Shown: one piece after another, positions 49,732 through 57,540 of the stretch
How positions within the stretch are numbered: the first letter of the stretch is position 1
Layout of the letters: every line of letters starts with the position of its first letter
Assembly: GCF_013385825.1 (NCBI RefSeq)
Contig: NZ_JACAPG010000020.1
Coordinates: forward strand, 333,754 to 397,753
Origin: Pseudomonas reactans
GTDB taxonomy: Bacteria > Pseudomonadota > Gammaproteobacteria > Pseudomonadales > Pseudomonadaceae
DNA: 64,000 nucleotides
Reading direction: 5' to 3'
Translations under genes and position numbers: made by a program
Notes under the pieces: model-generated
The model's input: the letters and a program-made list of their open reading frames with translations, nothing else
Databases searched by the model: none
Told to the model about the DNA's origin: nothing

Positions 49732-51048
49732 TCAGGTCATCTGAATGATGGTCTGCATGATGGTGCTCTGGGTGGAGATGGTCTTGGCGTTCGCCTGGTA
49801 GTTGCTCTGGGCCTTGATCAGGTCCACCAACTCGTTGGTCAGGTTGACGTTGGAGTTCTCCAGGGAGTTGGCCACGATCGAGCCCAGGGTGCCGGCTTGC
49901 GGGGTGTCATAACCTGGCTGGCCCGAAGCGAAGGTCTCTCTCCAGGTGGTTCCGCCAGCCGGCTGCAGGCCTTGTTCGTTGTTGAAGCTGGCCAGGGAGA
50001 TCTGGCCGATGGCCTTGCTCTGCTGGTTGCTGAACGTGGCGAACAAGACGCCGCTGCCGTCGATTTTCAGGCCGGTGATCTGGCCGGTGGCGTAGCCATC
50101 GGTGACCGGTGGGTTGCGATAAGTGGCCGAGTTGTACTGGGTGATGTTGGCCATGTTGACCGCGATCCCGGTTGGGTTCGCCGTCGCACCGTTTGCCTTC
50201 CACACGCCATTGGTCACGGTGCCAGGGACCCAACCGGTGATGGTCAAGGTCTTGTTGGACACGGCGCCCGTCACGACGCTGGTGAGTTTGCCGGCACCGT
50301 CAAAGGTCAAGGTGGATGGTACAGGCGCCTTCACGTCCGCACCGGTACCGAAAGGTGGCGAACCGTCAGGGTTGCGCCCGTCAATCAGGGTATAGGCGTT
50401 CCACTTGTTGCCGTCGGTTTTCACCAGGTACTGCACCATCGGGTGCGCGTTGCCCTGAGAGTCATACAGGGTGGTGCTGTACTGGGTGGTGAAGGTGCTG
50501 GTGTCGTTCGGGTTGAATGGCTTCGCGACCTGGTCGATCACCGGCTCCGAGGAGTTCAGGTTACTGGTCGAATCCACTTTGGTGGACGCCTTGGGCGGGA
50601 GGTTCGACAGGTTCAGTTGCAGGTCGGTCAGGCCACCCTTGATGATCTTGCCGTCTGCGTCCGCCGCATAACCTTGCAGGCGCGAGGTACCGGTGTTGTT
50701 GGTGATGTAGCCGTCTTTGTCGGCACGGAAGGCACCGCTACGGGTGTATTCCAACGAACCATCACTGCCCTTCTGCACGAAGAAACCGCCGCCCTGAATC
50801 GCCATATCCAGGATACCGCCACTGCCGTTCACGTCACCCTGGGTGAACTGCTGGGACACAGCCGCCAGGTTCACACCGTTGCCGATGCTGTTCTGGCCGG
50901 TGCCCAGCTTGGAGGCCGCGTAGATATCCGCGAATTCCGCACGGGACGACTTGAAGCCAGTGGTCGCGACGTTGGCGATGTTGTTGCCGGTCACGTCCAG
51001 TTGTTTGTTGGCCGCATAGAGGCCGCTAAGGCCGATGTTAAAAGACAT
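49732..51048 (-). CDS. flgE: Flagellar hook protein
   Basis: 438 residues. The N-terminal flagellar rod/hook motif LSGLYAANKQLDVTGNNIANVATTGFKSSRAEFAD and the C-terminal SLENSNVNLTNELVDLIKAQSNYQANAKTISTQSTIMQTIIQM form the D0 coiled core; the variable centre (about 150-300) is the outer hook domain. It polymerises into the hook outside the cell after export by the flagellar type III apparatus. It is the last gene of flgBCDE, 32 bases after flgD, and is followed by a terminator. Confidence 0.96.
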   Translation of the reverse strand: MSFNIGLSGLYAANKQLDVTGNNIANVATTGFKSSRAEFADIYAASKLGTGQNSIGNGVNLAAVSQQFTQGDVNGSGGILDMAIQGGGFFVQKGSDGSLEYTRSGAFRADKDGYITNNTGTSRLQGYAADADGKIIKGGLTDLQLNLSNLPPKASTKVDSTSNLNSSEPVIDQVAKPFNPNDTSTFTTQYSTTLYDSQGNAHPMVQYLVKTDGNKWNAYTLIDGRNPDGSPPFGTGADVKAPVPSTLTFDGAGKLTSVVTGAVSNKTLTITGWVPGTVTNGVWKANGATANPTGIAVNMANITQYNSATYRNPPVTDGYATGQITGLKIDGSGVLFATFSNQQSKAIGQISLASFNNEQGLQPAGGTTWRETFASGQPGYDTPQAGTLGSIVANSLENSNVNLTNELVDLIKAQSNYQANAKTISTQSTIMQTIIQMT

Positions 51049-51080
51049 GTTTCTCTCCCTCTGCCGTATTTAAGCCGGCT

Positions 51081-51806
51081 CTATGTACCGATAGTCTGAA
51101 TTTGCGACAGCTTGACGCTGCCCATGCCGCCAGCCAGGTTCAACAGCATCTCGCCGCCGGTCTTGCTCAGGGTTACGCTCGTTACCGTTGCGGGCAGCGA
51201 AGTATTCAGGGCAACGGCGTCACCCTTGTCATTCTTGGTGGTGGCATTGAAGGTGTAGGTGCCCGCAGGAGCAACCTCGCCCTTGTCGTTCTTGCCATCC
51301 CAGATAAAGTTCTGGCTGCCGACAGCCTGGGCACCCATTTCGATGGTGCGCACCAGGTTGCCGTCTTTGTCGGTGATCTTGACGGTGACGTTGCCGGTCG
51401 CCGTCTTGACGTCCACCGAGCCGGTCATGCTCTTGCTGGTATCCACCATGGCCTTGTCGGTCTGGATGATGATCGAGCGACCGACCAGCGACGACGCCTG
51501 CAGCGCTTGCGACGAGCTGAAGTTGCTGGAGATCGCATTCACCGAGTCGTTCAGCGTGTTGATGCCTTCCAGGCTGCTGAACTGCGCCAACTGAGCTACG
51601 AACGCACCGTTGTCTTGCGGCGACAGCGGGTTCTGGTTTTTCAGCTGGGTGACCAGCAACTGCAGGAACGCATCCTTGCCCAGCGACTGCTTGCCTGTCG
51701 CCTTATTGGCAGCGTCATTGATGCTGCTGTTGTCCTGGGCATTCTTGACCTTGGAATTGAAAAGGTCCTGGACTGGCGTGTTCTTTGACGTATCAACGAT
51801 GGCCAT
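51081..51806 (-). CDS. flgD: Flagellar hook assembly (cap) protein
   Basis: 241 residues. Typical FlgD order: Asn/Ser-rich N-terminus, then LGKDAFLQLLVTQLKNQNPLSPQDNGAFVAQLAQFSSLEGINTLN, the core domain with GRSIIIQTDKAMVD and the Fn3-like FIWDGKNDKGEVAPAGTYTF. FlgD caps the growing hook and is removed when the hook is complete. It lies 16 bases after flgC. Confidence 0.95.
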   Translation of the reverse strand: MAIVDTSKNTPVQDLFNSKVKNAQDNSSINDAANKATGKQSLGKDAFLQLLVTQLKNQNPLSPQDNGAFVAQLAQFSSLEGINTLNDSVNAISSNFSSSQALQASSLVGRSIIIQTDKAMVDTSKSMTGSVDVKTATGNVTVKITDKDGNLVRTIEMGAQAVGSQNFIWDGKNDKGEVAPAGTYTFNATTKNDKGDAVALNTSLPATVTSVTLSKTGGEMLLNLAGGMGSVKLSQIQTIGT

Positions 51807-51822
51807 TATTTGGCGCCCCTTA

Positions 51823-52266
51823 TCACTGACCCAGGGTCAGAACCTTTTGCATCATGGTTTTGGCGGTATTCATCATTTCCGCGTTGGTCTGGAACGAACG
51901 ACTGGCAGAGATCATGTCGGCCATTTCTTCGACCACGTTGACGTTCGGGTAGTAGACATAGCCCTTTTCGTTCGCGGCGGGATGATTGGGTTCGTAGCGG
52001 GCTTCAAGGTTGCTCTGATCTTCGACCACGCCGAGCACCTGCACGCCGGAGCCTGCGGCACCCTGGTCCTGGAACAACGAATCGCTGCCGCCTGCCTGGC
52101 CGCCCTGGAACATGGTGGCGAACACCGGGTGACGTGCGCGGTAGGTCTGATCAATGCTCGAAGACACGGTCTCGGCGTTGGCGATGTTACTGGCGACGGT
52201 ATTCAAACGCGTGGTCTGCGCGCTCATGCCACTGCCGGCAATATTGAAAACACTGGACAGGGACAT
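51823..52266 (-). CDS. flgC: Flagellar proximal rod protein
   Basis: 147 residues. N-terminal SSVFNIAGSGMSAQTTRLNTVASNIANAETVSS is the rod-family motif; C-terminal YYPNVNVVEEMADMISASRSFQTNAEMMNTAKTMMQKVLTLGQ forms the second coiled-coil helix. FlgC builds the proximal rod in the periplasm. It starts 3 bases after flgB ends. Confidence 0.96.
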   Translation of the reverse strand: MSLSSVFNIAGSGMSAQTTRLNTVASNIANAETVSSSIDQTYRARHPVFATMFQGGQAGGSDSLFQDQGAAGSGVQVLGVVEDQSNLEARYEPNHPAANEKGYVYYPNVNVVEEMADMISASRSFQTNAEMMNTAKTMMQKVLTLGQ

Positions 52267-52269
52267 GGC

Positions 52270-52677
52270 TTACTCTCCACGCAGGGCTGACATCAGCCCT
52301 TTGAATTTGCTGTTAAGCAGGGTAAAGCTGGCTTGGAAGTTCACCGAGTTCTCGGCGTAAGCCGATTGCTCCAGCTGTGCGTCGACAGTGTTCTGGTCGA
52401 TCGACGGCTGCATCGGCGTGCGATACAGCAACGACTCGTCACCATTGCTCAGGCCTTGCGCTTCGATATGACGACTGTTGGTCATGTTCAACGCGAAGGT
52501 GCCGTTCTTGGTCTTGTCCTGCTGTGCGGCGAGCACGGCGGAAAAGTCCAGGTCCCGAGCCTTGTAGTTCGGGGTGTCGGCGTTGGCAATGTTGTTGGCC
52601 AGGACTTCGGCACGCTGGGCGCGGAAGCCCAGGGCTTGTTCGTGGATACCGAGCGCTTTATCGAAGCTGATGCTCAT
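52270..52677 (-). CDS. flgB: Flagellar proximal rod protein
   Basis: 135 residues: FDKALGIHEQALGFRAQRAEVLANNIANADTPNYKARDLDFSAVL at the N-terminus and NTVDAQLEQSAYAENSVNFQASFTLLNSKFKGLMSALRGE at the end. It is the first gene of the flgBCDE operon. Upstream are an exact sigma-54 promoter and a cluster of GCGGCAA half-sites, so RpoN with a flagellar enhancer-binding protein (FleR or FleQ) is expected to control it. Confidence 0.96.
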   Translation of the reverse strand: MSISFDKALGIHEQALGFRAQRAEVLANNIANADTPNYKARDLDFSAVLAAQQDKTKNGTFALNMTNSRHIEAQGLSNGDESLLYRTPMQPSIDQNTVDAQLEQSAYAENSVNFQASFTLLNSKFKGLMSALRGE

Positions 52678-52724
52678 GGTGGAAACCTTTAAGGGCTGAC
52701 CTGCTTTTCGTTAACTGGGTTATA

Positions 52725-52739
52725 GCAAGGTGTGTGCCA
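52725..52739 (-). promoter_or_regulatory. Sigma-54 promoter of flgBCDE
   Basis: Minus strand TGGCACACACCTTGC: TGGCAC-N5-TTGC, exact -24/-12 spacing. Start about 35 bases before the flgB ATG. Confidence 0.87.
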
Positions 52740-52778
52740 GTTTGTGGGAGGCCCGTATTTAAAGGGCTTGGGGACGGA

Positions 52779-52872
52779 TTGCCGGGCGGCAATGCCAGAA
52801 AAGCGGCAACGGGTTTCCGCGTTGTGCCAGTAAAGCGGCAATCCGGGTTGCCGCTATTGAAAGGTTTGCCGC
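52779..52872. promoter_or_regulatory. Cluster of GCGGCAA half-sites upstream of flgB
   Basis: Five copies of GCGGCAA or its complement TTGCCGC in 94 bases: TTGCCG-GG-CGGCAA (52779-52792), GCGGCAA (52803-52809), GCGGCAA-N6-TTGCCGC (52835-52854) and TTGCCGC (52866-52872). They lie 40-135 bases upstream of the sigma-54 element, the usual place for enhancer sites. FleR is the best guess for the bound protein. Confidence 0.6.
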
Positions 52873-52880
52873 AAAAACAA

Positions 52881-52971
52881 ATGTGGGAGGGGGCTTGCCC
52901 CCGATGGCGGTGTTTCAGTCAAAGATGCATCAACTGAACCACTGCTATCGGGGGCAAGCCCCCTCCCACAT
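52881..52971. repeat. REP-type doublet copy 11
   Basis: ATGTGGGAGGGGGCTTGCCC and its inverse GGGCAAGCCCCCTCCCACAT, 50 bases apart, immediately after the cheR stop codon; a diverged branch of the family. Confidence 0.85.
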
Positions 52972-52988
52972 TTTTGACCGCGTAAGCC

Positions 52989-53816
52989 TTATTTGGCCTG
53001 GTAGATGATCCCCGGGCTGCACTGCACCATCTGATAGTGATCCGGCAGGCCGTTCAGCGCTTCCGAGGCACCGAGGAACAGGTAGCCGCCACGCTTGAGC
53101 GTGCCATGGATGCGCAGCAGGATGTCTTTCTTCACTTCGGCCGAGAAGTAGATCAGCACGTTGCGGCAGAACACCATGTCGAACTTGCCCAGGCTGGCGT
53201 AGCTGTCGAGCAGGTTGAACGAGCGGAATTCCACGCGACTCTTGATCGGCGCCTTGACCGCCCAACGCCCCGCCCCTTTCGGGTCGAAGTAACGTTGCAG
53301 GCGCTCCTGGGACAAACCACGACCCAAGGCCAGGCTGTCGTACTCGCCAGTCTTGCAGTTGGTGAGCATGGTGCCGGACAGGTCGGTGGCGACGATTTGC
53401 GCACCGGCCTTCAACTGGCCCATGTTGGTCCGCTCGAACTCATCGATGGACATCGAAATCGAGTACGGTTCCTGCCCCGAAGAGCAAGCGGCCGACCAGA
53501 TGCGCAGGCGCTGGCCAGGGCTGGCCTTGATGGCCTCCGGCAACACTTTGCTCTTGAGCACTTCAAACGGGTAGGTGTCGCGAAACCACAGGGTTTCGTT
53601 GGTGGTCATGGCATCGACCACCATCTCCTTGAGCCCGCTGCGCGGCTGCCCCTGGATGCGCTGGACCAACTCGCCCAACGACTTGATGCCCTGCTGCTCC
53701 ATCAGTTTGTTGAGACGGCTGGATACCAGGTACTGCTTGTTTTCACCGAGCAATATGCCACAGGCCTTTTCCAGGAAGACCCGGAACTGTTCGAAATCCA
53801 AATTACCCGTAGACAA
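52989..53816 (-). CDS. cheR: Chemotaxis protein methyltransferase
   Basis: 275 residues. N-terminal helical CheR_N domain (FEQFRVFLEKACGILLGENKQYLVSSRLNKLM), then the SAM-binding domain with RIWSAACSSGQEPYSISM, ATDLSGTML and FDMVFCRNVLIYFS. It methylates glutamates on chemoreceptors. It lies 42 bases after cheV. The position beside cheV and flgA is the same as P. aeruginosa cheR1. Confidence 0.95.
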   Translation of the reverse strand: MSTGNLDFEQFRVFLEKACGILLGENKQYLVSSRLNKLMEQQGIKSLGELVQRIQGQPRSGLKEMVVDAMTTNETLWFRDTYPFEVLKSKVLPEAIKASPGQRLRIWSAACSSGQEPYSISMSIDEFERTNMGQLKAGAQIVATDLSGTMLTNCKTGEYDSLALGRGLSQERLQRYFDPKGAGRWAVKAPIKSRVEFRSFNLLDSYASLGKFDMVFCRNVLIYFSAEVKKDILLRIHGTLKRGGYLFLGASEALNGLPDHYQMVQCSPGIIYQAK

Positions 53817-53858
53817 TGATACCGCCTCTTAAATCGTGTGACCGCCAGGGGAAATCCC

Positions 53859-54791
53859 CTAGCTGTTATCTGCTGCCTTGATCCGGTCGACTACCCGGGA
53901 TGCCAGGTCATCAGGACGGAATTTGGCCAGGAAGTCATCGGCACCGACCTTCTTGACCATCGCCTGATTGAATACACCCGACAACGAAGTATGCAGGATG
54001 ATATGCAATTTTTGCATGCGTGGATCGTTGCGTATCTCGGCCGTGAGGGTGTAGCCGTCCATTTCCGGCATCTCGATGTCTGAGATCATCATCAAGAATT
54101 CTTCTTCCGGCTTCTTGCCGTCGTCCACCAGCTTGCGCAGGTAATCCAGCGCCTGGCGACCATCGTTTAGGGCCACCACTTCCACGCCGACCGTCTGCAG
54201 GCAACGGGTCACCTGTTTGCGCGCTACCGAGGAATCGTCCACGGTCAGCACACGCAGGGAAACGGCCTTGTGCGCAGTTTCGGCGTCCACCACCCCCACG
54301 GAAATCGATTCAGAGGTGGGGGCCACTTCGGCGAGGATCTTCTCCACGTCGATGATTTCCACCAACTGATTATCCACCCGCGTCACCGCCGTGAGGTAGT
54401 GATCACGACCGGTGCCCTTGGGCGGCGGATGGATCTCTTCCCAGTTCATGTTGACGATGCGCTCCACCGAGCGCACCAGGAAACCCTGGGTCTTGGTGTT
54501 GTACTCAGTAATGATGACGAACGGGTTCTCGCGGTCCTGTAAACCCGCCGAACCGGTGGCCAGGGCCAAGTCAAGAATCGGGATCGTCGCACCACGGATG
54601 TTGGCGACGCCACACACCACCGGGCTGGACTTGGGCATGATCGTCAGCTTGGGGCATTGCAGCACTTCCCGCACTTTGAACACGTTGATGCCATACAACT
54701 GCTTGCCATCCAGGCGAAAAAGCAACAACTCCAGGCGATTCTGCCCTACCAGCTGCGTGCGCTGGTTTACTGAATCCATTACTCCTGCCAT
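53859..54791 (-). CDS. cheV: Chemotaxis coupling protein CheV
   Basis: 310 residues. An N-terminal CheW-like domain (about 15-165, LLLFRLDGKQLYGINVFKVREVL, CGVANIRGATIPILDL) is fused to a receiver domain with the phospho-Asp in MMISDIEMPEMDGYTL. It couples receptors to CheA and may tune adaptation. ATG 54791 is kept for agreement with homologues (MAGVMDSVNQRTQLVGQNRLELL); ATG 54779 has the better ribosome-binding site (AGGAG) and would give 306 aa. Divergent from flgA. Confidence 0.94.
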   Translation of the reverse strand: MAGVMDSVNQRTQLVGQNRLELLLFRLDGKQLYGINVFKVREVLQCPKLTIMPKSSPVVCGVANIRGATIPILDLALATGSAGLQDRENPFVIITEYNTKTQGFLVRSVERIVNMNWEEIHPPPKGTGRDHYLTAVTRVDNQLVEIIDVEKILAEVAPTSESISVGVVDAETAHKAVSLRVLTVDDSSVARKQVTRCLQTVGVEVVALNDGRQALDYLRKLVDDGKKPEEEFLMMISDIEMPEMDGYTLTAEIRNDPRMQKLHIILHTSLSGVFNQAMVKKVGADDFLAKFRPDDLASRVVDRIKAADNS

Positions 54792-54858
54792 GCCTTGACT
54801 CCCACGCTAAAACCTTTGGCCATACCTATAAGGGCAGTGACGCGCACCCAATGCTAAA

Positions 54859-54873
54859 CGGCACGGCCTTTGC
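54859..54873 (+). promoter_or_regulatory. Sigma-54-like promoter at flgA
   Basis: CGGCACGGCCTTTGC fits GGCACG-N4-TTGC. The expected start falls near 54885, right at the ATG (54886), which would make the mRNA nearly leaderless; see findings. Confidence 0.5.
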
Positions 54874-54885
54874 TATTTATTGGTC

Positions 54886-55650
54886 ATGGATATTAAAACG
54901 ACAGTTTCCCGACGCCCCATCCTGACACGGTTTCGCAGATCGCTCTGCGCACCGCTGGTGTTGCTTGCCCTGGGCCTGGGCGCCACGGCCCGCGCAGACA
55001 ACGTCACCTTGCCTGATCTACTTATCGGCGTCACCCAAGGCTTTCTTGAGTTCACTGTAGAAGATTATCTGGCGACCACCCAGACGCCGGGGCGCTATGA
55101 AATCCAGGTCAACCAATTGGACCCGCGCTTACGCATGCCCATGTGCGACAAGGAATTGACAGCCACCCTGGAAAGCCCCGCCCAGCCTATCGGCCGTGTG
55201 ACGGTCAAGGTCCGCTGCGATGGCGCCTCGCCCTGGACCGTGTTCGTGCCGGCCCAGGTCAAGCTCTTCCGTGATGTGGTAGTGGTTGCGCGCCCGCTCA
55301 AACGTACCGGGATCATCGGTTTCGAGGACGTGGTCCTACGCGAACGCGACATCAGCATGATTAGCCAGGGCTACCTGACCTCCCTCGACCAAGCCGTCGG
55401 ACAGAAGTTGACCCGACCAGTGGTCACGGACCAAGTCATCACCCTGGTGCATCTGGAGCAAGCCGAAGTGATTCGCAAGGGCGACCAAGTGGTGATTTCC
55501 GCCAGCAGCGGTGCGCTGCAGGTGAAAATGCCGGGGGAAGCGCTGTCCAATGGCGGCATGAGCGAACAGATACGCGTGAAGAACCTTAATTCCAACCGGG
55601 TGATCAAGGCGCGAGTCACCGCACCGGGTCAGGTAGAGGTAGCTCTATAG
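54886..55650 (+). CDS. flgA: Flagellar P-ring chaperone
   Basis: 254 residues from ATG 54886 (TTG 54880 is also in frame). A signal peptide with a twin-Arg-looking but ordinary Sec core (RRSLCAPLVLLALGLGATARA) precedes the FlgA/SAF domain with GRYEIQVNQLDPRLRMPMCDKELTATL and the C-terminal SAF motif (VVLRERDISMISQGYLTSLDQAVGQKLTRPV). FlgA helps FlgI assemble the P ring in the periplasm. A hairpin follows the stop, separating it from flgM. Confidence 0.94.
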   Translation: MDIKTTVSRRPILTRFRRSLCAPLVLLALGLGATARADNVTLPDLLIGVTQGFLEFTVEDYLATTQTPGRYEIQVNQLDPRLRMPMCDKELTATLESPAQPIGRVTVKVRCDGASPWTVFVPAQVKLFRDVVVVARPLKRTGIIGFEDVVLRERDISMISQGYLTSLDQAVGQKLTRPVVTDQVITLVHLEQAEVIRKGDQVVISASSGALQVKMPGEALSNGGMSEQIRVKNLNSNRVIKARVTAPGQVEVAL

Positions 55651-55676
55651 ATTACTGGTATCAGGCGCCTGCTTTT

Positions 55677-55713
55677 CCTACACTGTCGGCTGGATGCCGG
55701 CCTGTAGGTTTTA
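55677..55713 (+). terminator. Terminator after flgA
   Basis: CCTACA, inner stem GTCGGC/GCCGGC, TGTAGG then TTTT, 26 bases after the flgA stop and just upstream of the flgM promoter. Confidence 0.7.
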
Positions 55714-55727
55714 TTGTCAATCGAGCC

Positions 55728-55754
55728 TAAAGTTTATCCGGGTATGGCCGAAAA
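55728..55754 (+). promoter_or_regulatory. Sigma-28 (FliA) promoter of flgM
   Basis: TAAAGTTT-N11-GCCGAAAA, against the consensus TAAAGTTT-N11-GCCGATAA: one mismatch in sixteen and exact spacing. Start about 31 bases before the flgM ATG. Confidence 0.87.
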
Positions 55755-55791
55755 CATGGCAAGCGTCCAAATACCCAGAGGTTTTTTGATC

Positions 55792-56115
55792 ATGGTCATC
55801 GATTTCAGTCGTTTAAATAACACCCCGACCCCGTCGGCCCCTACGCGAGCCACTGGCACCAAAGACAGCGTAGAAGCCAAGGCCCAGCCACTGCCCGCCA
55901 AGGCAGAACAGGCCAGCGTCAGCCAGAGCGGGGAATCCGTACACCTGAGCAACGAGGCTCAACAGTTGCAGAAGGTCACTGACTCGCTGCGCGATCAACC
56001 GGTGGTCAATAAAGCCCGTGTGGCCGAATTGAAACAGGCAATCGCCGATGGCAGCTATAAAGTCGACAGCAACCGTGTAGCCAGCAAGCTGCTTAATTTC
56101 GAAGCCGAGCGCTAG
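55792..56115 (+). CDS. flgM: Anti-sigma-28 factor
   Basis: 107 residues from ATG 55792; the open frame upstream to 55714 runs through the promoter. FlgM pattern: MVIDFSRLNNT, disordered Pro/Ala/Ser-rich N-terminal half, and the sigma-binding C-terminal half VHLSNEAQQLQKVTDSLRDQPVVNKARVAELKQAIADGSYKVDSNRVASKLLNFE. FlgM holds FliA inactive until it is exported through the completed hook. The sigma-28 promoter immediately upstream closes the usual feedback loop. flgN follows. Confidence 0.95.
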   Translation: MVIDFSRLNNTPTPSAPTRATGTKDSVEAKAQPLPAKAEQASVSQSGESVHLSNEAQQLQKVTDSLRDQPVVNKARVAELKQAIADGSYKVDSNRVASKLLNFEAER

Positions 56116-56163
56116 GCAAAGGCCTGCGCAGGGCTTTTGGACGCTTAAACCCCAAGGCCAGCC

Positions 56164-56634
56164 ATGCATCACGACGAAAATCTGCTTCAACTGATCATTG
56201 ATGATCTAGCCCCGACCCAACAGCTGCTTGAGCTGCTTCGGGAAGAAACCCTGGCCCTCTTCGGTCGGGACATGCTCCTGCTCGAAGAAATTCTGGCGCG
56301 CAAGCAGTCGCTGATTATCCTGCTGGAACAGCACGGCAAAAAACGCAGCGAGATCCTCATCAGCCTGGGCCTGCCAGCGGACCATGATGGCCTGGCACAA
56401 TTGGCCAGCCACTCCACGGTCGGCGATCAGTTACTGGCGCAGAGCAAGGAGCTCAATCAATTGCTCAGCCAGTGCCAGGAAACCAACCTGCTCAACGGTC
56501 AGTCAATCCAGCTTCAGCAAGCCACGACCGCCAACCAGTTGCGTATACTTCACGGCGGAGAGCCTCCGGCGCTTTACAACGCCCAAGGTTCCACCTCGCG
56601 CCTGGTCAAGCCAAGCACCCGCAGCCAAGCCTGA
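56164..56634 (+). CDS. flgN: Flagellar export chaperone FlgN
   Basis: 156 residues, helical: LLQLIIDDLAPTQQLLELLREETLALFGRDMLLLEEILARKQSLIILLEQHGKKR, then SKELNQLLSQCQETNLLNGQSIQLQQ and a disordered tail. FlgN binds the hook-filament junction proteins FlgK and FlgL for export. It follows flgM by 48 bases and is read together with it. Confidence 0.93.
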   Translation: MHHDENLLQLIIDDLAPTQQLLELLREETLALFGRDMLLLEEILARKQSLIILLEQHGKKRSEILISLGLPADHDGLAQLASHSTVGDQLLAQSKELNQLLSQCQETNLLNGQSIQLQQATTANQLRILHGGEPPALYNAQGSTSRLVKPSTRSQA

Positions 56635-56730
56635 CGCCGGTTTACAGCGCGACCTATCCAAGGCGCGCCACATACTGGCAGAATGCCTGCTCTTGCGTGT
56701 AGTCGTATTTTGTCTGGAGATGGAAGAACC

Positions 56731-57480
56731 GTGTTCAACGCCCTTAATGCGGAAGATGCCCCGCAGCCACCCAAGGTCCTCACCACGCCTCTGGAAATCG
56801 CCAGTACCTTGCGGATGCTGCAAGACAGCCATGACCCGCTGATCATCACCTTCCATGAGCGCAGCCAGCGCTTCCAGAGCTACCTGGTGGACGTCAATCG
56901 CGACAGCGGCACCCTGGCCCTGGATGAAATGATCCCCCGCGACGGCGAACGCTACCTGGAAAACGGCGAGCCCTTCCGCATCGAAGGCTTCCACGAAGGC
57001 GTACGCGTTGCCTGGGAAAGCAACGGCAGCCTGAGCATCAGCGAAAAGGACGGCCACCGCATCTACACCGGCAGCCTGCCCGACGAAGTGGTCTACCATC
57101 AGCGCCGCAATGCCTTCCGCGCCGCCTTGAAGCTAGCCCAACTGGTCAACATCGAGCTGGGTGGCGAGAAGCTCAAGGCGCCTATCAGCGGCAAGCTGCT
57201 GGATATTTCCGCCACCGGCTGCAAACTGCGTTTTGAAGGGGATATCTCCGAGCGCTTGCAACTGGGCCAGGTCTACGACCGCTTTATCGCTGCCCTGCCC
57301 TTTGGCAGCATGACCACCTCCGTCGAACTGCGCTACTTGCACTTCGAAGAGAAGATCAACACCACCTTCGCCGGCGTGCGCTTTCATAACATGAGTGGCT
57401 TGGTGCAGCGCCAGGTCGAGCGCTTTGTGTACCAGTTGCAACGCGAAGCACGACGCTTCGACAAAGACGACGATTTTTAA
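56731..57480 (+). CDS. ycgR: Flagellar brake protein (YcgR-type PilZ)
   Basis: 249 residues from GTG 56731 (GGAAGAA upstream); the frame upstream to 56683 is not used. A YcgR N-terminal domain (about 20-125) is followed by a C-terminal PilZ domain with both cyclic-di-GMP motifs: HQRRNAFR and DISATGCKLRF. On binding cyclic-di-GMP such proteins act on the flagellar motor and reduce motility. It closes the flgA-flgM-flgN group, as PA3353 does in P. aeruginosa. Confidence 0.92.
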   Translation: MFNALNAEDAPQPPKVLTTPLEIASTLRMLQDSHDPLIITFHERSQRFQSYLVDVNRDSGTLALDEMIPRDGERYLENGEPFRIEGFHEGVRVAWESNGSLSISEKDGHRIYTGSLPDEVVYHQRRNAFRAALKLAQLVNIELGGEKLKAPISGKLLDISATGCKLRFEGDISERLQLGQVYDRFIAALPFGSMTTSVELRYLHFEEKINTTFAGVRFHNMSGLVQRQVERFVYQLQREARRFDKDDDF

Positions 57481-57500
57481 AGCTTAAAGATCGCGGCAAG

Positions 57501-57538
57501 AAAAACGGGCAGATCCTGATGGAATCTGCCCGTTTTGC
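57501..57538. terminator. Bidirectional terminator between ycgR and the MFS gene
   Basis: AAAAACGGGCAGAT, loop, ATCTGCCCGTTTTG: T runs on both strands, 21 bases after ycgR and 3 bases after the MFS stop. Confidence 0.9.
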
Positions 57539-57540
57539 AT

